NCBI RefSeq assembly: GCF_020497125.1
Contig: NC_059072.1
Location: 274,766,045 to 274,830,044 of the forward strand
Length of the DNA: 64,000 nucleotides
Direction of reading: 5' to 3'
Source: Mauremys mutica
Lineage: Eukaryota > Chordata > Testudines > Geoemydidae
Shown here one piece after another: positions 36,772-49,800 of this stretch. The position numbers and the translations under genes are program-made. Within the stretch, counting starts at the first letter, position 1. Every line of letters begins with the position of its first letter. The notes below the pieces were generated by a model. It did no database searches, was not told the DNA's origin, and was given only the letters and a program-made list of their open reading frames with translations.

Positions 36772-38010
36772 AAGAACATAAGAATGACCATACTGGGAAA
36801 ACCAATGGTCCACCTAGTCCAGTAGCCTGTCTCTGACAGTGGACAGCAGCAGATGCTTCTGGCGGTTGGAAGTTTAGGGACACCTAGGACAGAGGGTTGC
36901 ATCCCTAATCATCTTGGCTAATAGCCATTGGTGGAACCATCTTCAATTAATTTACCTAATTCTTTTTTGGACCCCGTTATACCTTTGGCCTTCATAATAT
37001 CCTATGGCAATGGGTTCCAAAGGTTGACTGTGTGTTGTGTGAAAAAGTACTTCCTTTTGTTTGTTTTAAACCTGCTATTAATTTCATTGGGTGACCCCTA
37101 GTTCTAGTATTATTGGAGGGGTAAATATCTTTCACTTTATCCATAACATTCATGATTGTATATAACTCTATCATATCCGTCATTAGTCATCTCTTTACTA
37201 AGATGAACAATCCCAGTCTTTTAAAACTCTTCTCATATTGAAGCTATTTCATCCCCCAATCATGCCTGTTGACCTTCTTTGTACCTTTTCCAATTCTAAT
37301 ACATCTTTTTTGAGATGGGGATACCAGAACTATATGTAGTAGTCAAGGTGTGGGTGTACCATGTATTCATATAATGGCATTATGATATTTTCTGTTTTAT
37401 TATCTACACATTTCAAAATGGTTTCTAACATTCTCTTAGCTTTTTCGACTGCCACTAAACATTAAGCAGATGTTTTCAGAGAATTATCCACAATGACTCC
37501 AAAATCTCTTTCTTGAGTGATAGCAAGCTAATTTAGATCCCATCATATTATATGTATAGTTGGGATTATGTTTTCCAATGCACATTAATTTGTCCCTATC
37601 AACACTGAATTTCCTTAGTCTCTGTTTGTCAGAAGCTGGGAATGGGTGACAAGAGATGGGATTGCTTGATGATTACCTGCTCTGTTCATTCCCTCTGAAG
37701 CACTTGACATTGGCCATTGTTGGAAGACAAGATACTGGGCTAGATAGACGTTTGGTCTGACCCAGTACAGCCATTCCTATGTTCTTATTTTGTCACCCAA
37801 TTTAATGAGATCCCTTTGTAACTCTTCACAGTCAGCCTTGGATTTAACTATCCTGAGTAATTTTGTATCATCTGCAAATTTTGCTTCCTCACTGTTCACC
37901 CCCTTTTCCAGATCATTCATGATTATGTTTAACATCACAGTTCCCATCCTTGGTGGTCCCCAATATTTATCTCTCTTCCTTATCCTTTCTACCTTTTGGT
38001 TCATGGACCC
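36772..38010 (-). pseudogene. CR1 LINE copy B, split by a nested CR1 tail
   Basis: Minus-strand CR1: the 3' tail begins at the AACATAAGAATGACC end (36777). The C-terminal half then follows with plus-strand landmarks TTCTTTTTTGGACCC, ACTTCCTTTTGTTTG, GATGGGGATACC and GGTGTGGGTGTACCATG. Beyond the insertion at 37613-37788 it resumes with protein INDLEKGVNSEEAKFADDTKLL. Many frameshifts; no functional ORF. The 5' truncation is near 38010. Confidence 0.88.
37613..37788 (+). repeat. CR1 3'-tail fragment nested in copy B, opposite orientation
   Basis: Reads CTCTGTTTGTCAGAAGCTGG, GATACTGGGCTAGATAGACG and TTTGGTCTGACCCAGTACAG, ending CCTATGTTCTTA: the CR1 3' terminus on the plus strand. It interrupts copy B between AACACTGAATTTC and TTTTGTCACCC, which are almost adjacent in the unbroken copy A. 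This is a severely 5'-truncated insertion younger than its host. Confidence 0.88.
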
Positions 38011-39637
38011 TTGGGACTTCTCCTGCAGTGTAGAAACATGGGAGGTTGCTAAAAATTATAAAAAGGATCACTTTTGCTAGCTTGGGTGCCAGGCCACCAA
38101 ACTGTTTCAATTTGACATAATAACTGACTCTACTGGCTCAGTGGGAGCTGTTCTGGGTGATGAGTTTCTTTGACTCAGTTAACATTAATAGCAATTATCC
38201 TGCACAAACTTATTTTCTAAAATAAATGTATAGATTTGGCATTGGATGGATTCCTATAATGTAACCTATTAAGATTATAAATGTGCCTTTCCAAGAAGAA
38301 TTTGAAGAATATCTATTCTTTTATTTTACCTCTCTATGGTAGTAAGCCAATACCATGGGCCAGCTCTCTTTTAGACTGCTAATCTCAGACGCAGGAATTT
38401 TTTTTCCCTGTGTCCTGTCATATACTACAAGAAAGAGACCCCTTTAACTTTAACTATATTGCCTAATGTCTGGGAACACTTTAGGAGCCTGGCTGAGGGG
38501 CCCATTTGCCAAAGGATGGTGGGGGAATGAAAGACAGAATTACTGATGGGAAGATGGTGTCAGTTATTATTATTTGTATAACAGTAGCATCTGGAGGTTC
38601 CAACCAAGATGAGCACAACAGTGTGCAAGAGTTATGTAAATATACTCCTATCCCAATGAGCTTCCAATCTAAATAAACAAGAGAGAGACTAAGGGTGAGA
38701 GAGGAAATATTTTGAAATGTATTTTTTATCAGTACCAAGATATTATTGAATGGTGCAACAGCACTACATTACACTGTTCATTAGAATACTCCTCTTGAGT
38801 GAAGATTAATTTTCCTCATTTTCATTACTTGCTGGTTTTATATAATGTGACTTCAAATGTAAAGTGTAGCTTTTTAAAAATGTAAATTCCCTTTCATAGG
38901 AAACTAAATCAGCCTTCACCACCTAATTACTCTCATCTCTGAAAAAAAGTATACAAAATAAGAGCTATGACCTGCATATATTAATTAGAAAAACTTTCCA
39001 AAAATCACTGGACAACTTTGGGAAATCAGGCTACCAAAGAGTGAGTCAGCAAACAAGTTTGTGACAGTTTATAAAAGGTGACATGTTAGTAAGTACAAGT
39101 CTTCTTCCCTTAAAAAAAAGAAGAAAAGAGAACAGATGATATGGTAATAGAGTGATGTATTTGTTATTCTATTCCACAGAGTTCAAGAAAATTTTTATAT
39201 GAAACATTTTGTAGAGAAGCACATTATTATAGTACTGCCATCACGTTGCTCCAGGTTCCTGAGCAGCCTTGAGGCATCCACTCTGTAATACACCTAGGAC
39301 TGTTTGTCTCCTGGAATTTGACATGCTTGATCTCTGGTGTAGGGAAGTATTCAAGTGGAGCTATATTTCATCATCTCCTGGCTCCTGAGTTGTCAAAGAA
39401 CCAGGCTGCCAGGGACCATATAAAAGAGCAGACACTTGTTGTCATCTGGATGTCATATGTGACTTTGGCCACTGTTCATAGGGAAAGGTAAAATACTACA
39501 GAAAAAACCCCACCTTACAGTGGCTGGTTTTGTAAAACTTATTCACACCATCCTTCCTTGCAACCTGTCTCACAACACAAAAATAAAATGTAATTGAAAG
39601 ACAGCACCAGCATTCCCTCCCCTAGAGATGGCAAATA
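38011..39637. other. Non-coding DNA with a CORE-SINE/L3 tail
   Basis: At about 38565-38700 the minus-strand counterpart of the SINE tail at 36100 is visible (TTATTATTTGTATAACAGTAGC, ACCAAGATGAGCACAACAG, GAGCTTCCAATCTAA). Nothing else recognised. Confidence 0.45.
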
Positions 39638-40150
39638 CAGTAACTCCTCATTTAACGTTGCAGTTATGTTCCTGCAAAATGCAACTTTAAGTGAAACAAT
39701 GTTAAACGGATCCAATTGGCCCATAAGATTTAATGTAAATGCGGGGGTTAGGTTCCAAGGAAATTTTGGGGGGGCAGACAAAAGGCGTTATACTGTATAC
39801 TGTACAGTATTGTACTGTGGTTGGGAAGTGCCCCTGGCTTACCCCACACAGGCATAGCCCCCTGCAGGCAAGGACGCTAGGAAGCACCTTTGCTGCAGCA
39901 GCAGCAGCTTCTCTGGAGAACAGGCTCGGATATTACCGGGAATGCTCCAGGCCTGGGTCTTCCTGTCCCCGCTCCACTCCAGGCCCACCTCTTCCCACCC
40001 CCCCTCCACCTCCTCTCCGGAGCATGCCACATCCCTCCCCCTCCCCCCAAAGTCCTAAGCGCCACCAAACAGCTGTTTGGTGGTGCTTAGGACTTTCTGG
40101 AAGGGAGTGGGAGGATCAGAGACATGGCACTTCCCCGCTCCTGCATCCAG
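39638..40150 (+). mobile_element. Tigger-like DNA transposon fragment
   Basis: Begins after a TA with CAGTAACTCCTCATTTAACG, similar to TcMar-Tigger termini, and continues GTTATGTTCCTGCAAAATGC and TAGGTTCCAAGGAAATTTTG, a sequence I recognise as repetitive in turtles. The GC-rich distal part contains the palindrome at 40049-40096. The 140-codon frame at 39739 is chance. The right terminus was not found. Confidence 0.5.
40049..40096. repeat. 48-bp near-perfect palindrome
   Basis: Arms of 24 bases (AAAGTCCTAAGCGCCACCAA... and its inverse) meet at CAG|CTG with no loop; one G/A mismatch. It can form a cruciform. It lies within the Tigger-like segment. Confidence 0.9.
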
Positions 40151-42415
40151 TGACCAGATAAATGGCCTGGTAAAGGACTTAAAAGGAGGTGTTAGATAAA
40201 GGAACAGAATGGGAGAGGGGTGTTGGGGACTCCTATGATTGTTATGGCAGGGAGCCAACATCCCTCCCCGTTCTTATAGCCCACCTTAACCCTCCTAGGA
40301 GGGTGGTGGATGGTAAGAATGGCAAGGTAAGGTAAAGATGGGGGACCTGGATGGAAAATTAAGGGGAGCTGTTGGAAGCCCTGGGTAATGATTTGAATAA
40401 ACATGGATTTGCCTACACTGCACACTTTATTTGCCAGGTAGTCCCAGATATCAATATAATAAAGTTGTGGCCTGAATAAAATCCATATCAAGTGTCTCCT
40501 GTCCTTCTTTCAGTATAGCCAGAAAATAAAGAGTTAAAAGAGCAAGTATCCAAGAGTTCTGAAGAGGATATAGATCCCCATGCCTCAGGGAATAAGTCAG
40601 CCTCTAACCATTAGGAGTAAGGAAGAAACTTTTCCTGTGCGCAGATTATTTCATAACTACTTTCTGCAAGGTGTCATGCACCTTTCTCTGAAAGAGCTGA
40701 TGGTGACGACTCTCATGGACAGGATATTGGAATAGATCTACTACTGGGTTGATGCAATATGGCAATGACTTTATTTATATGTCTTAAAAGAATTGGAGTG
40801 AATAGGAGGGAAAGAGACCAGACTCTAAAATCTTGACTCATCAAAACTGTAAACAATCAAAAAACAGAAATATGGAATCAAAATGAGATCTACTGAGTCA
40901 AGGTCAGTTCTGAAACAAAGTTTTACATTTATCTTCTCTAAAGAGCATAGAGCAATTAATAATTGTTATCCCCACCTGCATATTATTGACCCATATGCAT
41001 ATATAACAAATATGTACTGGGAAACAGAATCAATATTAATGGAATTAAAAAAAAATTAAAAGCTTTACCCTAGATAGTAATATGACTGCAATGGAATCTG
41101 ATTGCACTGATGGAAATAAGGGCAGTATTTGGCCTGCAAAGTAAACTAATATTTAATAAAATAATACCTAATAATACATAACAGTTTTACTGAATGCTTC
41201 ATTGGTCTATGACAAAGCACATTTCAAAGGCATATATATATTACTCCTTTCATTTTACTGTTAGGAAAGCTATGCACAATGAAGTTGAGTGACTTGTCCA
41301 AGGTCACACAATGAGATAGACATGGTTTTATGAATTGTCCATGTTATAAAGAAGGAGGAGAAAAGAGAGATAGATAAAAGTGTTACAATTTATCCTGCAA
41401 TGGTGTTTGTGGTACTTATGTATTGACAGAGCTATTTTTATCTCTTCGTGGCTATGTGAAATATTGTACAAGTCATTTTGACTCGTTTTTTCCCCTTGAG
41501 TCTTTAACAACTGCTTATCCAATTGAAGGACATTTGTTTTCTCCCATCTCTCTCTGAATGAAAGGTGAAGCTTAATTTACACATTCTGCTATGAAAAAAA
41601 AAGACTAAACTGTGATTTATACAGAAATTATTTGTGAAATTTGGAAAGTTAAATTGTTGTGTTGCTGTGGTTCTCTGTTGGGATCTTGAGACAATTTTTG
41701 TCTTTGAAGAAGGAAATGTCATCTGTCTGTCTTCTAGGTTGACCCTCACTAGAATAGCTAAACACGGTAATAATGGAATCAATAAGGATTTTTCTAATCC
41801 AACTGTATTTCTCCATTATGCTGTTCCTCTCCAGCTACTAGATTTGTTTTAATATTTTCATGGATTTTTTTCTTTTTTTTTTTTTAAATTTCCTTCCCCT
41901 ACTATTTTTCTGTTCCATTTTTAGTAGTGATATGGGTTACATTAGGATTTGATTGAACTTATGTTGTTCAGGCCCCATCGGCCCTACAGTATGTTTTGGT
42001 CTTAAGAAAACCATTATGGGCCTGATCCAAAGACCACTTCAGTCAAAGGAAAGTCTTCCATTACTTTCACTGGGCTTTGTATCAGACCGATGGTCTTTAA
42101 TAGGAAGCGCCTTTGAGTATTCCAGTGAACACTGGTTTGTCCAAGTTTTGAGCCTTTGGATACTCTACTCTGCCAGTGAACATAAGCAGCTCTACATCAG
42201 CCAATGAACTATTTTAAACTGGGACTATTCCTCGGGGACTGTTTCCATCTGGTTTATATGGGACCAATGAGACTCAGATGACCTATTGTTACTTGTTCAA
42301 ATTTAAAGAATTGGCTCCCCATCTCTATAAGATGAACAAATGGTCTCCTTTGTTCATTAACATGAAAAGTTTAGGGACATATCACACTCTCATATGTATG
42401 GGCTTAATTACTTTA
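40151..42415. other. Non-coding DNA with a MIR fragment
   Basis: At about 41205-41325 the MIR core is visible (TGAGTGACTTGTCCAAGG followed by TCACACAATGAGA), preceded by TTTCATTTTACTGTTAGGAAAG. No gene recognised in the remainder. Confidence 0.5.
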
Positions 42416-43485
42416 TTTATTCATTATTCAACATATTCATAAATGATCTGGAAAAAGGGGTAAACAGTGAGGTGGCAAAATTTGCAGATGATACAAAATT
42501 ACTAAAGATAGTTAAGACCCAGTCAGACTGCGAAGAGCTACAAAAGGATATCTCAAAACTGGGCAACAAAATGGCAGATGAAATTTAATGTTAAATGCAA
42601 AGTAATGCACATTGGAAAGCATAATCCCAACTATATATATAAAATTATGGGGTCTAAATTAGCTGTTATGACTCAAGAAAGAGATCTTGGAGTCATTGTG
42701 GATAATTCTCTGAAATCATCCACTCAATGTGCAGCGGCAGTCAAGAAATGAACAGAATGTTGGGAATCATCAAGCAAGGGATAGATAATCAGACAGAAAA
42801 TATCATATTGCCTATATATAAATCCATGGTACACCCACACCTTGAATACTGCATGCAGATGTGGTCACTCCATCTCAAAAAAAGATGTACTGGAATTGGA
42901 AAAGGTTCAGAAGAGGGCAACAAAAATGATTATGAGTATAGAATGGCTTCCGTATGCAGAGAGATTAATAAGACTGGGACTTTTCAGCTTGGAAAAGAGA
43001 CGGCTAAGGGGAAATATGATTGAGGTCTATAAAATCATGACTGGTGTAGAGAAAATAGATAAGGAAGTGTTGTTTACTACTTCTCATTACACAAGAAATA
43101 GGGGTCACAAAATGAAATTATTAGGCAGCAGGTTTAAAACAAATAAAAGGAAGTATTTCTTCACACAATGCACAGTCAACCAGTGGAACTCCTTGTCAGA
43201 GGATGTTGTGAAGGCCAAGACCATAACTGGGTTCAGGAAAGAACTAGATAAATTCATGGAGGATTGGTCAATCACTGGCTATTAGCCTGGATGGGCACGA
43301 AGGGTGTCCCTAGCCTCTATTTGCCAGAAGCTGGGAATGAGCAACAGGGGATAGATCACTTGATGATTACCTGTTCTATTCATTCCTCTGAGGCACCTGT
43401 TATTGGCCACTGTCAGAAGACAGGATACTGGGCTAGATGGACCTGTGGTCTGACCCAGTAGGGCCAGTCTTATGTTCTTACGTTC
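42416..43485 (+). pseudogene. CR1 LINE copy C: reverse transcriptase C-terminus and 3' tail
   Basis: Plus-strand CR1 with IFINDLEKGVNSEVAKFADD (catalytic FADD box), then after frameshifts [57 protein letters not shown] and [20 protein letters not shown]. It ends with GTCTGACCCAGTAGGGCC and TCTTATGTTCTTACGTTC. It retains the C-terminal stretch missing from copy A, but is 5'-truncated near 42416 and frameshifted at least twice. An (AT)n repeat follows its end. Confidence 0.93.
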
Positions 43486-43516
43486 ATATGTTTGATCTCA
43501 GAATAATCAAGACAGC

Positions 43517-43518
<2 letters not shown>

Positions 43519-43582
<64 letters not shown>
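43519..43582 (+). repeat. (AT)n microsatellite
   Basis: An uninterrupted run of about 32 TA dinucleotides, about 35 bases past the CR1 copy C terminus. Confidence 0.97.
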
Positions 43583-43583
<1 letters not shown>

Positions 43584-44381
43584 CATGCTTTCTTGAGTAT
43601 TTTGAGATAAAACATTTCTGTTTTCAAGATTTTTTAATAATAGTGTGTTTGCATCTAATTCTTCTCAAGTGTATCCTTGCAAATGACTATTGTTTGAAAA
43701 GAATCAAGATTGCATTTAATTAAAACAAACAAACAAAAAACCAAATAAACACCATTTCAAATAGCTTGTTAATGTTATAATATCTTTTGGCCTACTGACT
43801 TTTCCAATTACTCTAGTTTATGAGAAGAAAAAGTATGAATTCTGTATTATTAAATTTAATCTAGTTGCTTTGGGCATTATGCTCTATAAAATGAACCAGT
43901 ATATTGAATAACCTGTAAAAACTAAAATGATATGAACCCCAGCATGAATAATTCAAAGAAAAAAAGGGAAAAAATGATAAGTAGCACATGATAAGTAGCA
44001 TTTCCCTCCATGAGTAGTTCTATTAATTTCAACAGGACTTCTGCAAAATGGCAATATTCCATTTAAATATCAGAATTTGGTCCTATGTTTTAATTATTGT
44101 TTTCTAATATATTTTATATTGTTTTTTCTTTATAGTAGGTTCTTTCCAGTATCTGAGAATATTATCCTGCTTGCTGCTCCTCTCCCTGACATTATACTTG
44201 GTAGTTTGTTCATTTAACAACACCCAGGATGGATCTGATCATGTCCTTTTCTCCACCATAACCTGCCCTCATTCCATAAGCCTACCCCAGGATTCCTCTA
44301 CCCCTTTAGTAGGAAAGTAACCATTTTTATCCCTGTTGGCTGTCTGCACTGGGAATTTTTCTGAAACAATCCTACCAGTGA

Positions 44382-44507
44382 CCGGGTGACCAGACAGCAA
44401 GTTTGAAAATTGGGACAGGGGTGGGGGATAATAGGCACCTATATAAATAAGACAAAGCCCCAAATATCAGGAATTTCCCTATAAAATCGGTACATCTGGT
44501 CACCCTA
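44382..44507. mobile_element. 126-bp hAT-like MITE with 8-bp TSD
   Basis: The ends CCGGGTGACCAG and CTGGTCACCCTA are inverted (consensus TAGGGTGACCAGA). The flanks ACCAGTGA (44374-44381) and ATCAGTGA (44508-44515) are an 8-bp TSD with one mismatch. The interior phrases TTGGGACAGGGGTGGGGG and AAAATCGGTACATCTGG match a very common turtle repeat. Confidence 0.8.
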
Positions 44508-44969
44508 ATCAGTGATAACATTGGTTCATCTGAATCTGTGTTAGAAATAGAGGCAGCCCTAATGTAGATAAAGCTTCATTTTTGAAAATATGATAGTTAC
44601 CCCTATTGAAAAGCAGATTTAATTAACATGGTGGTAAAAGACGGCCTGGCAGTGGGAACTTGTTTACACTAGTGATCCTCTAGCTTAGCACCACTGAGAA
44701 TTTTCTGTATGTATCATTTCTGAAAAGGAGTGTAAAATTCTATCATTCTAGTCTGGTAGTGATGTAGCCTCAGTTTGCACTGGTGTAAATGACTACAGTG
44801 TAAATGACTACAGAAGGAGTAGGGCAAAAGAGAATCAAGCCCAACATTTCTAATATGTGCTGTTATTTAACCAACCAACTAGGGGGATAGGATAGTCAAA
44901 CGTACCTGCAGAATTGGAACTCACAAACGTGAGACTGTCGTCAAGCCATTAGACCAGCAAAAAATTTAA

Positions 44970-45165
44970 GGGCTTATTTACACCAGGGGACGGGTCGTAA
45001 TGCACACTACAGGGATGTGATTTCTAAAGTGTGCAAACATGTTGCAAGTTATTTGATATAGATCCTGCTAGTGTGCACTAGGTTCCTTGGTGCACTTTAA
45101 GTGTTTCAAACAGCATTACATTAAGGTGCACTAGCGAACCTTTAATGCACACCGGCAGATTACTT
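44970..45165 (+). mobile_element. Harbinger-like MITE, second copy of the 2055-2243 family
   Basis: Starts GGGCTTATTTACACC after TAA. The interior holds an imperfect foldback: GTGTGCACTAGGTTCC pairs with the inverse of GAACCTTTAATGCACAC. The right boundary is approximate. Confidence 0.55.
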
Positions 45166-45463
45166 TGGGATCTTGCAAACATGAATGTAATTTGTTAATA
45201 TTATTTTACATTTTCAGAATAAATGATTTCTCTTACTATTTATGTGACAATTTAAATTAATGAAACCATAAGCAGATAAATCTTTGAATTGTGAAGATTA
45301 CAGATAATTTAAGGTTGTCTCGTGTTTTCTAATTGGCACCGCCCCACGCAGGGTGCTGTGCATTAGAGACACCTTAACATGCAGGGTTAGCCTAGCCACA
45401 AGAGGCCTTCATTGGGATGGCTAGCCTTGTGCAGTCCTTGCACTCCAGAGAGTATATAGACAG

Positions 45464-45497
45464 AAGGGGGAGAGTCTTCTGAGGCCCTCTCCCCCTT
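45464..45497. repeat. Perfect 11-bp stem hairpin in a GC-rich patch
   Basis: AAGGGGGAGAG and CTCTCCCCCTT are separated by 12 bases. It lies in an unidentified GC-enriched segment (about 45330-45535) that stands out from its AT-rich flanks and may be an unrecognised repeat. Confidence 0.6.
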
Positions 45498-46424
45498 GTG
45501 ACTCTGTCAGGGCAAGGCATAGTCAAGCCCTCATTGACTGAAATGTACTGTGATAAAAAATGGTGATTATCTGTGGCAGAATTTGGCAGAAATTACTGCT
45601 GTTTTCCCATCTCTCAGAAGGTGACCCACAGATTTATAGGTGATATTAACACACTAAAGTGCTGCAGTAAACACTGGAAGATCATATGGGATCTGATCCT
45701 GCATTCCTCGAACACTCATTAACTTTAACTCAGTTTCTGTGTATGCAAGGAATTCAGGCTAGGGGCAACATGAGCAAATGATCTAAAAAACCGAACAGAT
45801 ATGTGATCAACAGTATAATAATATGCATTGCAATCAGAGTGGGAGAATAATTCCTAATTAACAATTTATTTGATAATTGTCTCCTTTTTTTCTGTACATA
45901 AATAATGCACTAACAAATTGTGGGAAAAATCATTTGTACATTATTTCACCATCATTTTTTTTGTTAATGATCCTTAGCCTTAAGATATTTCACAAACAAT
46001 TCACTGTAAATATTCAAAATATGCATCAGTTGATAAGTCAAACCAAGTAGTACAGCCTCAGCTCTTTAATTGGATAATTTATCTAACCAATCAACAACAG
46101 CCGAGACTGCAATTTGTAAATCACATTGTTGATTTGTTATGGAATTTTTCATTCTCTTAGAAGCAACCATTAGATATCCAAGAAAAATATTTGCATTTTG
46201 TGCTAGTAAAAATCCTAGTATATTCATTGTAAGTGAAGACAGAATGATAACTAACATATTTAAAGTTAATTAATTTAATGTGTTTTTTTTAAATGTCCAT
46301 GCAAATTTCTGCATCATTTCCTCAGATTTGAGTATAATTTCTCTTACTGTATTTCTTACTTGACATTGTATAATCACTTACGATATGTATATTTTGATCC
46401 AGATAGCAGGCCTCTTGTACAATC

Positions 46425-46822
46425 TAGGGATGTAAAATATTAACTGGTTAACCAGTAAGCATTAGCCTTATTGGTTAACCCACGTTAACTGTTAACCCCC
46501 AGCTCCCGGGATGGCCGGAGCAGCCCCACGCTCAAGGCTGCCCGACTGATCCCAGTCCTGGGCCAGTCAACCAGAGCAGCCCCAGTGTGCTGGCCCGCTG
46601 ACCTCAGCCCCTCAGCCCCTCAGCCAGAGAACCCTCAGCCCCGGGCCAGCCTGCCAAGCCCAGCTGGCCGGAGCGACCCCAGCCACACCGGCCAGATGGA
46701 ACAACCCCAGCCCTGGGCCAGCCTGCTGACCCCACCCCCTCTCCCTTTAATCGGTTAACCGATTAAACGATATAATTTTAATCATTTAAATGGTTAACTT
46801 TTTAAATCATATTTACATCCCA
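46425..46822. mobile_element. 398-bp non-autonomous DNA transposon, probable hAT
   Basis: Inverted ends TAGGGATGTAAAATAT and ATATTTACATCCCA, with subterminal inverted TTAACTGGTTAACC-type motifs at both ends. The flanks GTACAATC and GTAAAAAC fit an 8-bp TSD with two mismatches. The interior is a GC-rich CAGCCCC-repeat tract. Confidence 0.7.
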
Positions 46823-46830
46823 GTAAAAAC

Positions 46831-49800
46831 ACAAAGAAAGAAAAAAAATGGAAGCAAAACAACACCATTAAACTTCAGAAGAATTATAGATGAGCTTTCT
46901 TTCAGATCTTTTTGTTTTGATGGAGCCCATCAGACATTTTCATATGCCAGATAGAATGCCCGTTCATTTCCTTATTTTATTAATTACGTCCTCCATTTTG
47001 GCCTGTTGCCTGATCTGAGCTCTTCACTCTTTCTCTCTTTTATATAGATATCCCTTGCCAAACACTGATTGTTTCACAGCCACCTGTGCCTACTCTTCAC
47101 TTCCTCTCATTTTTTAAAGCAAAGCCTATATCTCCCTGCCATATGTCAAGCCTAGCAAGACATCATGAGTAATACCCACCTCCTTAAGCAAAGCGTCTGT
47201 TTACTATGTTTATAGGGTTTCTAAATGTTTAATATCCAAAATTAAATTGTTCTGTTCATGAATACTACAAAGAGGTAGTTGCCTTATAGTGAAGAAATAT
47301 AGTTGAAAACTGAATATTTTTGCATTCATAAAGAAATGATAAATAAAACATGAGAATAACTGATATTAGGGTCTCATCCTGTCAGCTACTGTGCCTTTGC
47401 TTCCTATTGAAGCCAACAAAACCTGAGGGTGCCAAGCACCTTGCAGAGTCAGCTTCTTAAAGGTCCAATTCTGCAAACCCTTACTGAGGTCAATGGAACT
47501 ATTCACATAAGTAAGTATTTGAAGGACTGCGTAGTAAGACATTGCAACCTGCCTTGGATTGCACCCTCCCACATGAAATTCTGGTGAAAGTGGTTCAAAG
47601 GAAGAAAATGGTCACAAGGATCTTTTCACAAAGTTCTTTGCCAGTTATTCTGTTGGTAGCAGAGGATTGTCCCCATGGAATGAACCAGAGGGCAGTCCCC
47701 AAACCTGACTGATCTCAGGGGATCTATGGCAGGTCAAGTCAATCTGCATGGAGAACCTATCTTGAATCTGGCTGCTGACAGCTCGTCCTGGATTCTTGGC
47801 AGTTCAATTGGACCCATGATTCACCAGGAGTTCCACCAGGATGTCTCTAGCTCGACCTCCATAGGGAGGCTGTATTACCTTTTCTGAGGAATTTCCATGG
47901 GACCAGAAGGGAAACTGTGTGTGTCCTCAAGACCCTTCTCCCCTTTATCTGCACTGTCTCTGCCTTTAACCATTTTGTTGATGAAATCATGAGTATACTA
48001 AAGTCAATGGGAGTTCTGTCATTTACTTCACTGGACCTAGAATTTCATCCTTGACCTCCATAGAGGCCTCTTTAGTGTTGCAGAATTGTCTGAACCTCTT
48101 GCTCTCCCTCCTTTTGATAGGCAAGTATGTATGTGCATGAGAGAGATAAATCTATGTTCAGAGAGAAGAGATATTCACAGATATATGGGGGACTAACTGG
48201 GCTGTAGTTTTGGAAAAGGTACCATAGCTACTCATTTTGGAATCAATGAGAATGTTGCCACTGAGTTCAGTAAGAGAATGGGCCCTTGATTTTTTAAGAA
48301 GGGTTATTGTAACATCATTTAAATAACGTATGAACCGTATATCAGGATAACACATTTTATTGTCAAAATGTTATTGTATAACACAAATATCATTGTGCAG
48401 AGTCATGCATTTCAACAATCTTATCAGGCATGACATGAAAGAATAACCACTTTAAGTATTTATTCAAAGCCAACAAAATGTCAAAAAAATACATTTTTCT
48501 AACTCTTTATATAAACATAAATGTTATGTTATTTCCAATCCCAAGCAGTCATGATATATTACTGGGTTTACCCAATGACTCACTTTCTATGGTGGAATAC
48601 GAATGTATGAACAATTTTGTCCTACAAACTTGACGATGAAAAAATACAAAAAAACCCTGCCCAGATCAACTAATGGGAAAAATAAGGTGTAGGTTATCTA
48701 TATTCAGACTATGTGGTGTTTATTCTGGGTAAACTCCCAGAGTGGGCTGATTATTAAATCATTGTAAAAGACAGCTAAAATTCAGTAGGCCAGATATTCA
48801 AGATATTACAGCCCCTTTGTTCCATTCAGAGGGGCTATAATCCTGACAGCAATCATCAGCAGAGAATTCTCTGGTGCAGTGGAACTCTTTGATGGTGTAT
48901 CTTTTCTACTGTCAAGCCCTGAATCTCTGTCTCTCCCCACCAATTCATTTTGGGGATAGAAGGGGCATGCCAGTGGCAGGGAAGACCATGGTGGAGTTCT
49001 ACTCTTCTATGCGGATCCCACCCTGGTGTAAGGTCCAGTAAGGACCTGAAAGACACTGGTGAATCATATTGCTGCCAATAACCAGTGAGAAGTGACATTG
49101 ACATAGAAGCCAAACCCAAACATTAGGGAGAAGAGAGTTCTGGCACAGGAGATAATCTGCCCCAGTGAATCGTAGACACCTCACAAAATTACTGTTATTT
49201 TTTTTAGCACCATAGCTTGGTTCCTTACCTTCAGTTAAGAACACAAGGTCCCTGCCTCAAGAATCTTACAGATAACTTTATGAAAAATAAACTGTGAGAG
49301 GAGGTAAAACAACAGTAAACAATGAGTAATGGGAAACTATCCTTGGGAGAACATGATTTTGAAAAGATATAGGAAAGGGATTTAGTTTCTCTTTCTGGGT
49401 TTATTTATTTATTTTTATTTTTAACATGATTAGTTGTAAGTAAGGGCATGATAACTGTTTATCATAATAAATAAAATGAAGAGTAACTGTCAAATGAGTC
49501 TGAGAAAACAAAAATGACTATCAGTATTGATTAGTGATCCCCAAAAGCTCCATGCAGAGTAAATATTTGATTTGGGGAAAAAATAAGCATATCCCAACTT
49601 TTTAGACTTCTTGAATCTGCAAATGTTCGCAAAAAATTCCTATGGGCTAAGGCTTCTTCATCATATTTTTAGTACTTCCTGATTCTGGTTAGGCTGGAAA
49701 TTCCACAGTATTTCTGCTTTTCCATTTCTGATCCAATCCAAAATTCAGAAGTGCAGAGCCAGGTGAAAATTTAAAAAGGGTGTAAATGATTTTAATTAAA

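Noticed and set aside
36353..36825. Frames of 127 and 150 codons rich in Ser, Phe and Leu
   Set aside because: Low-complexity pyrimidine tract; the apparent hydrophobic segments reflect composition only.
43519..43582. (AT)n run considered as a CR1 terminal microsatellite
   Set aside because: It lies about 35 bases past the recognisable CR1 end, and CR1 tails use a different short repeat; treated as an independent microsatellite.
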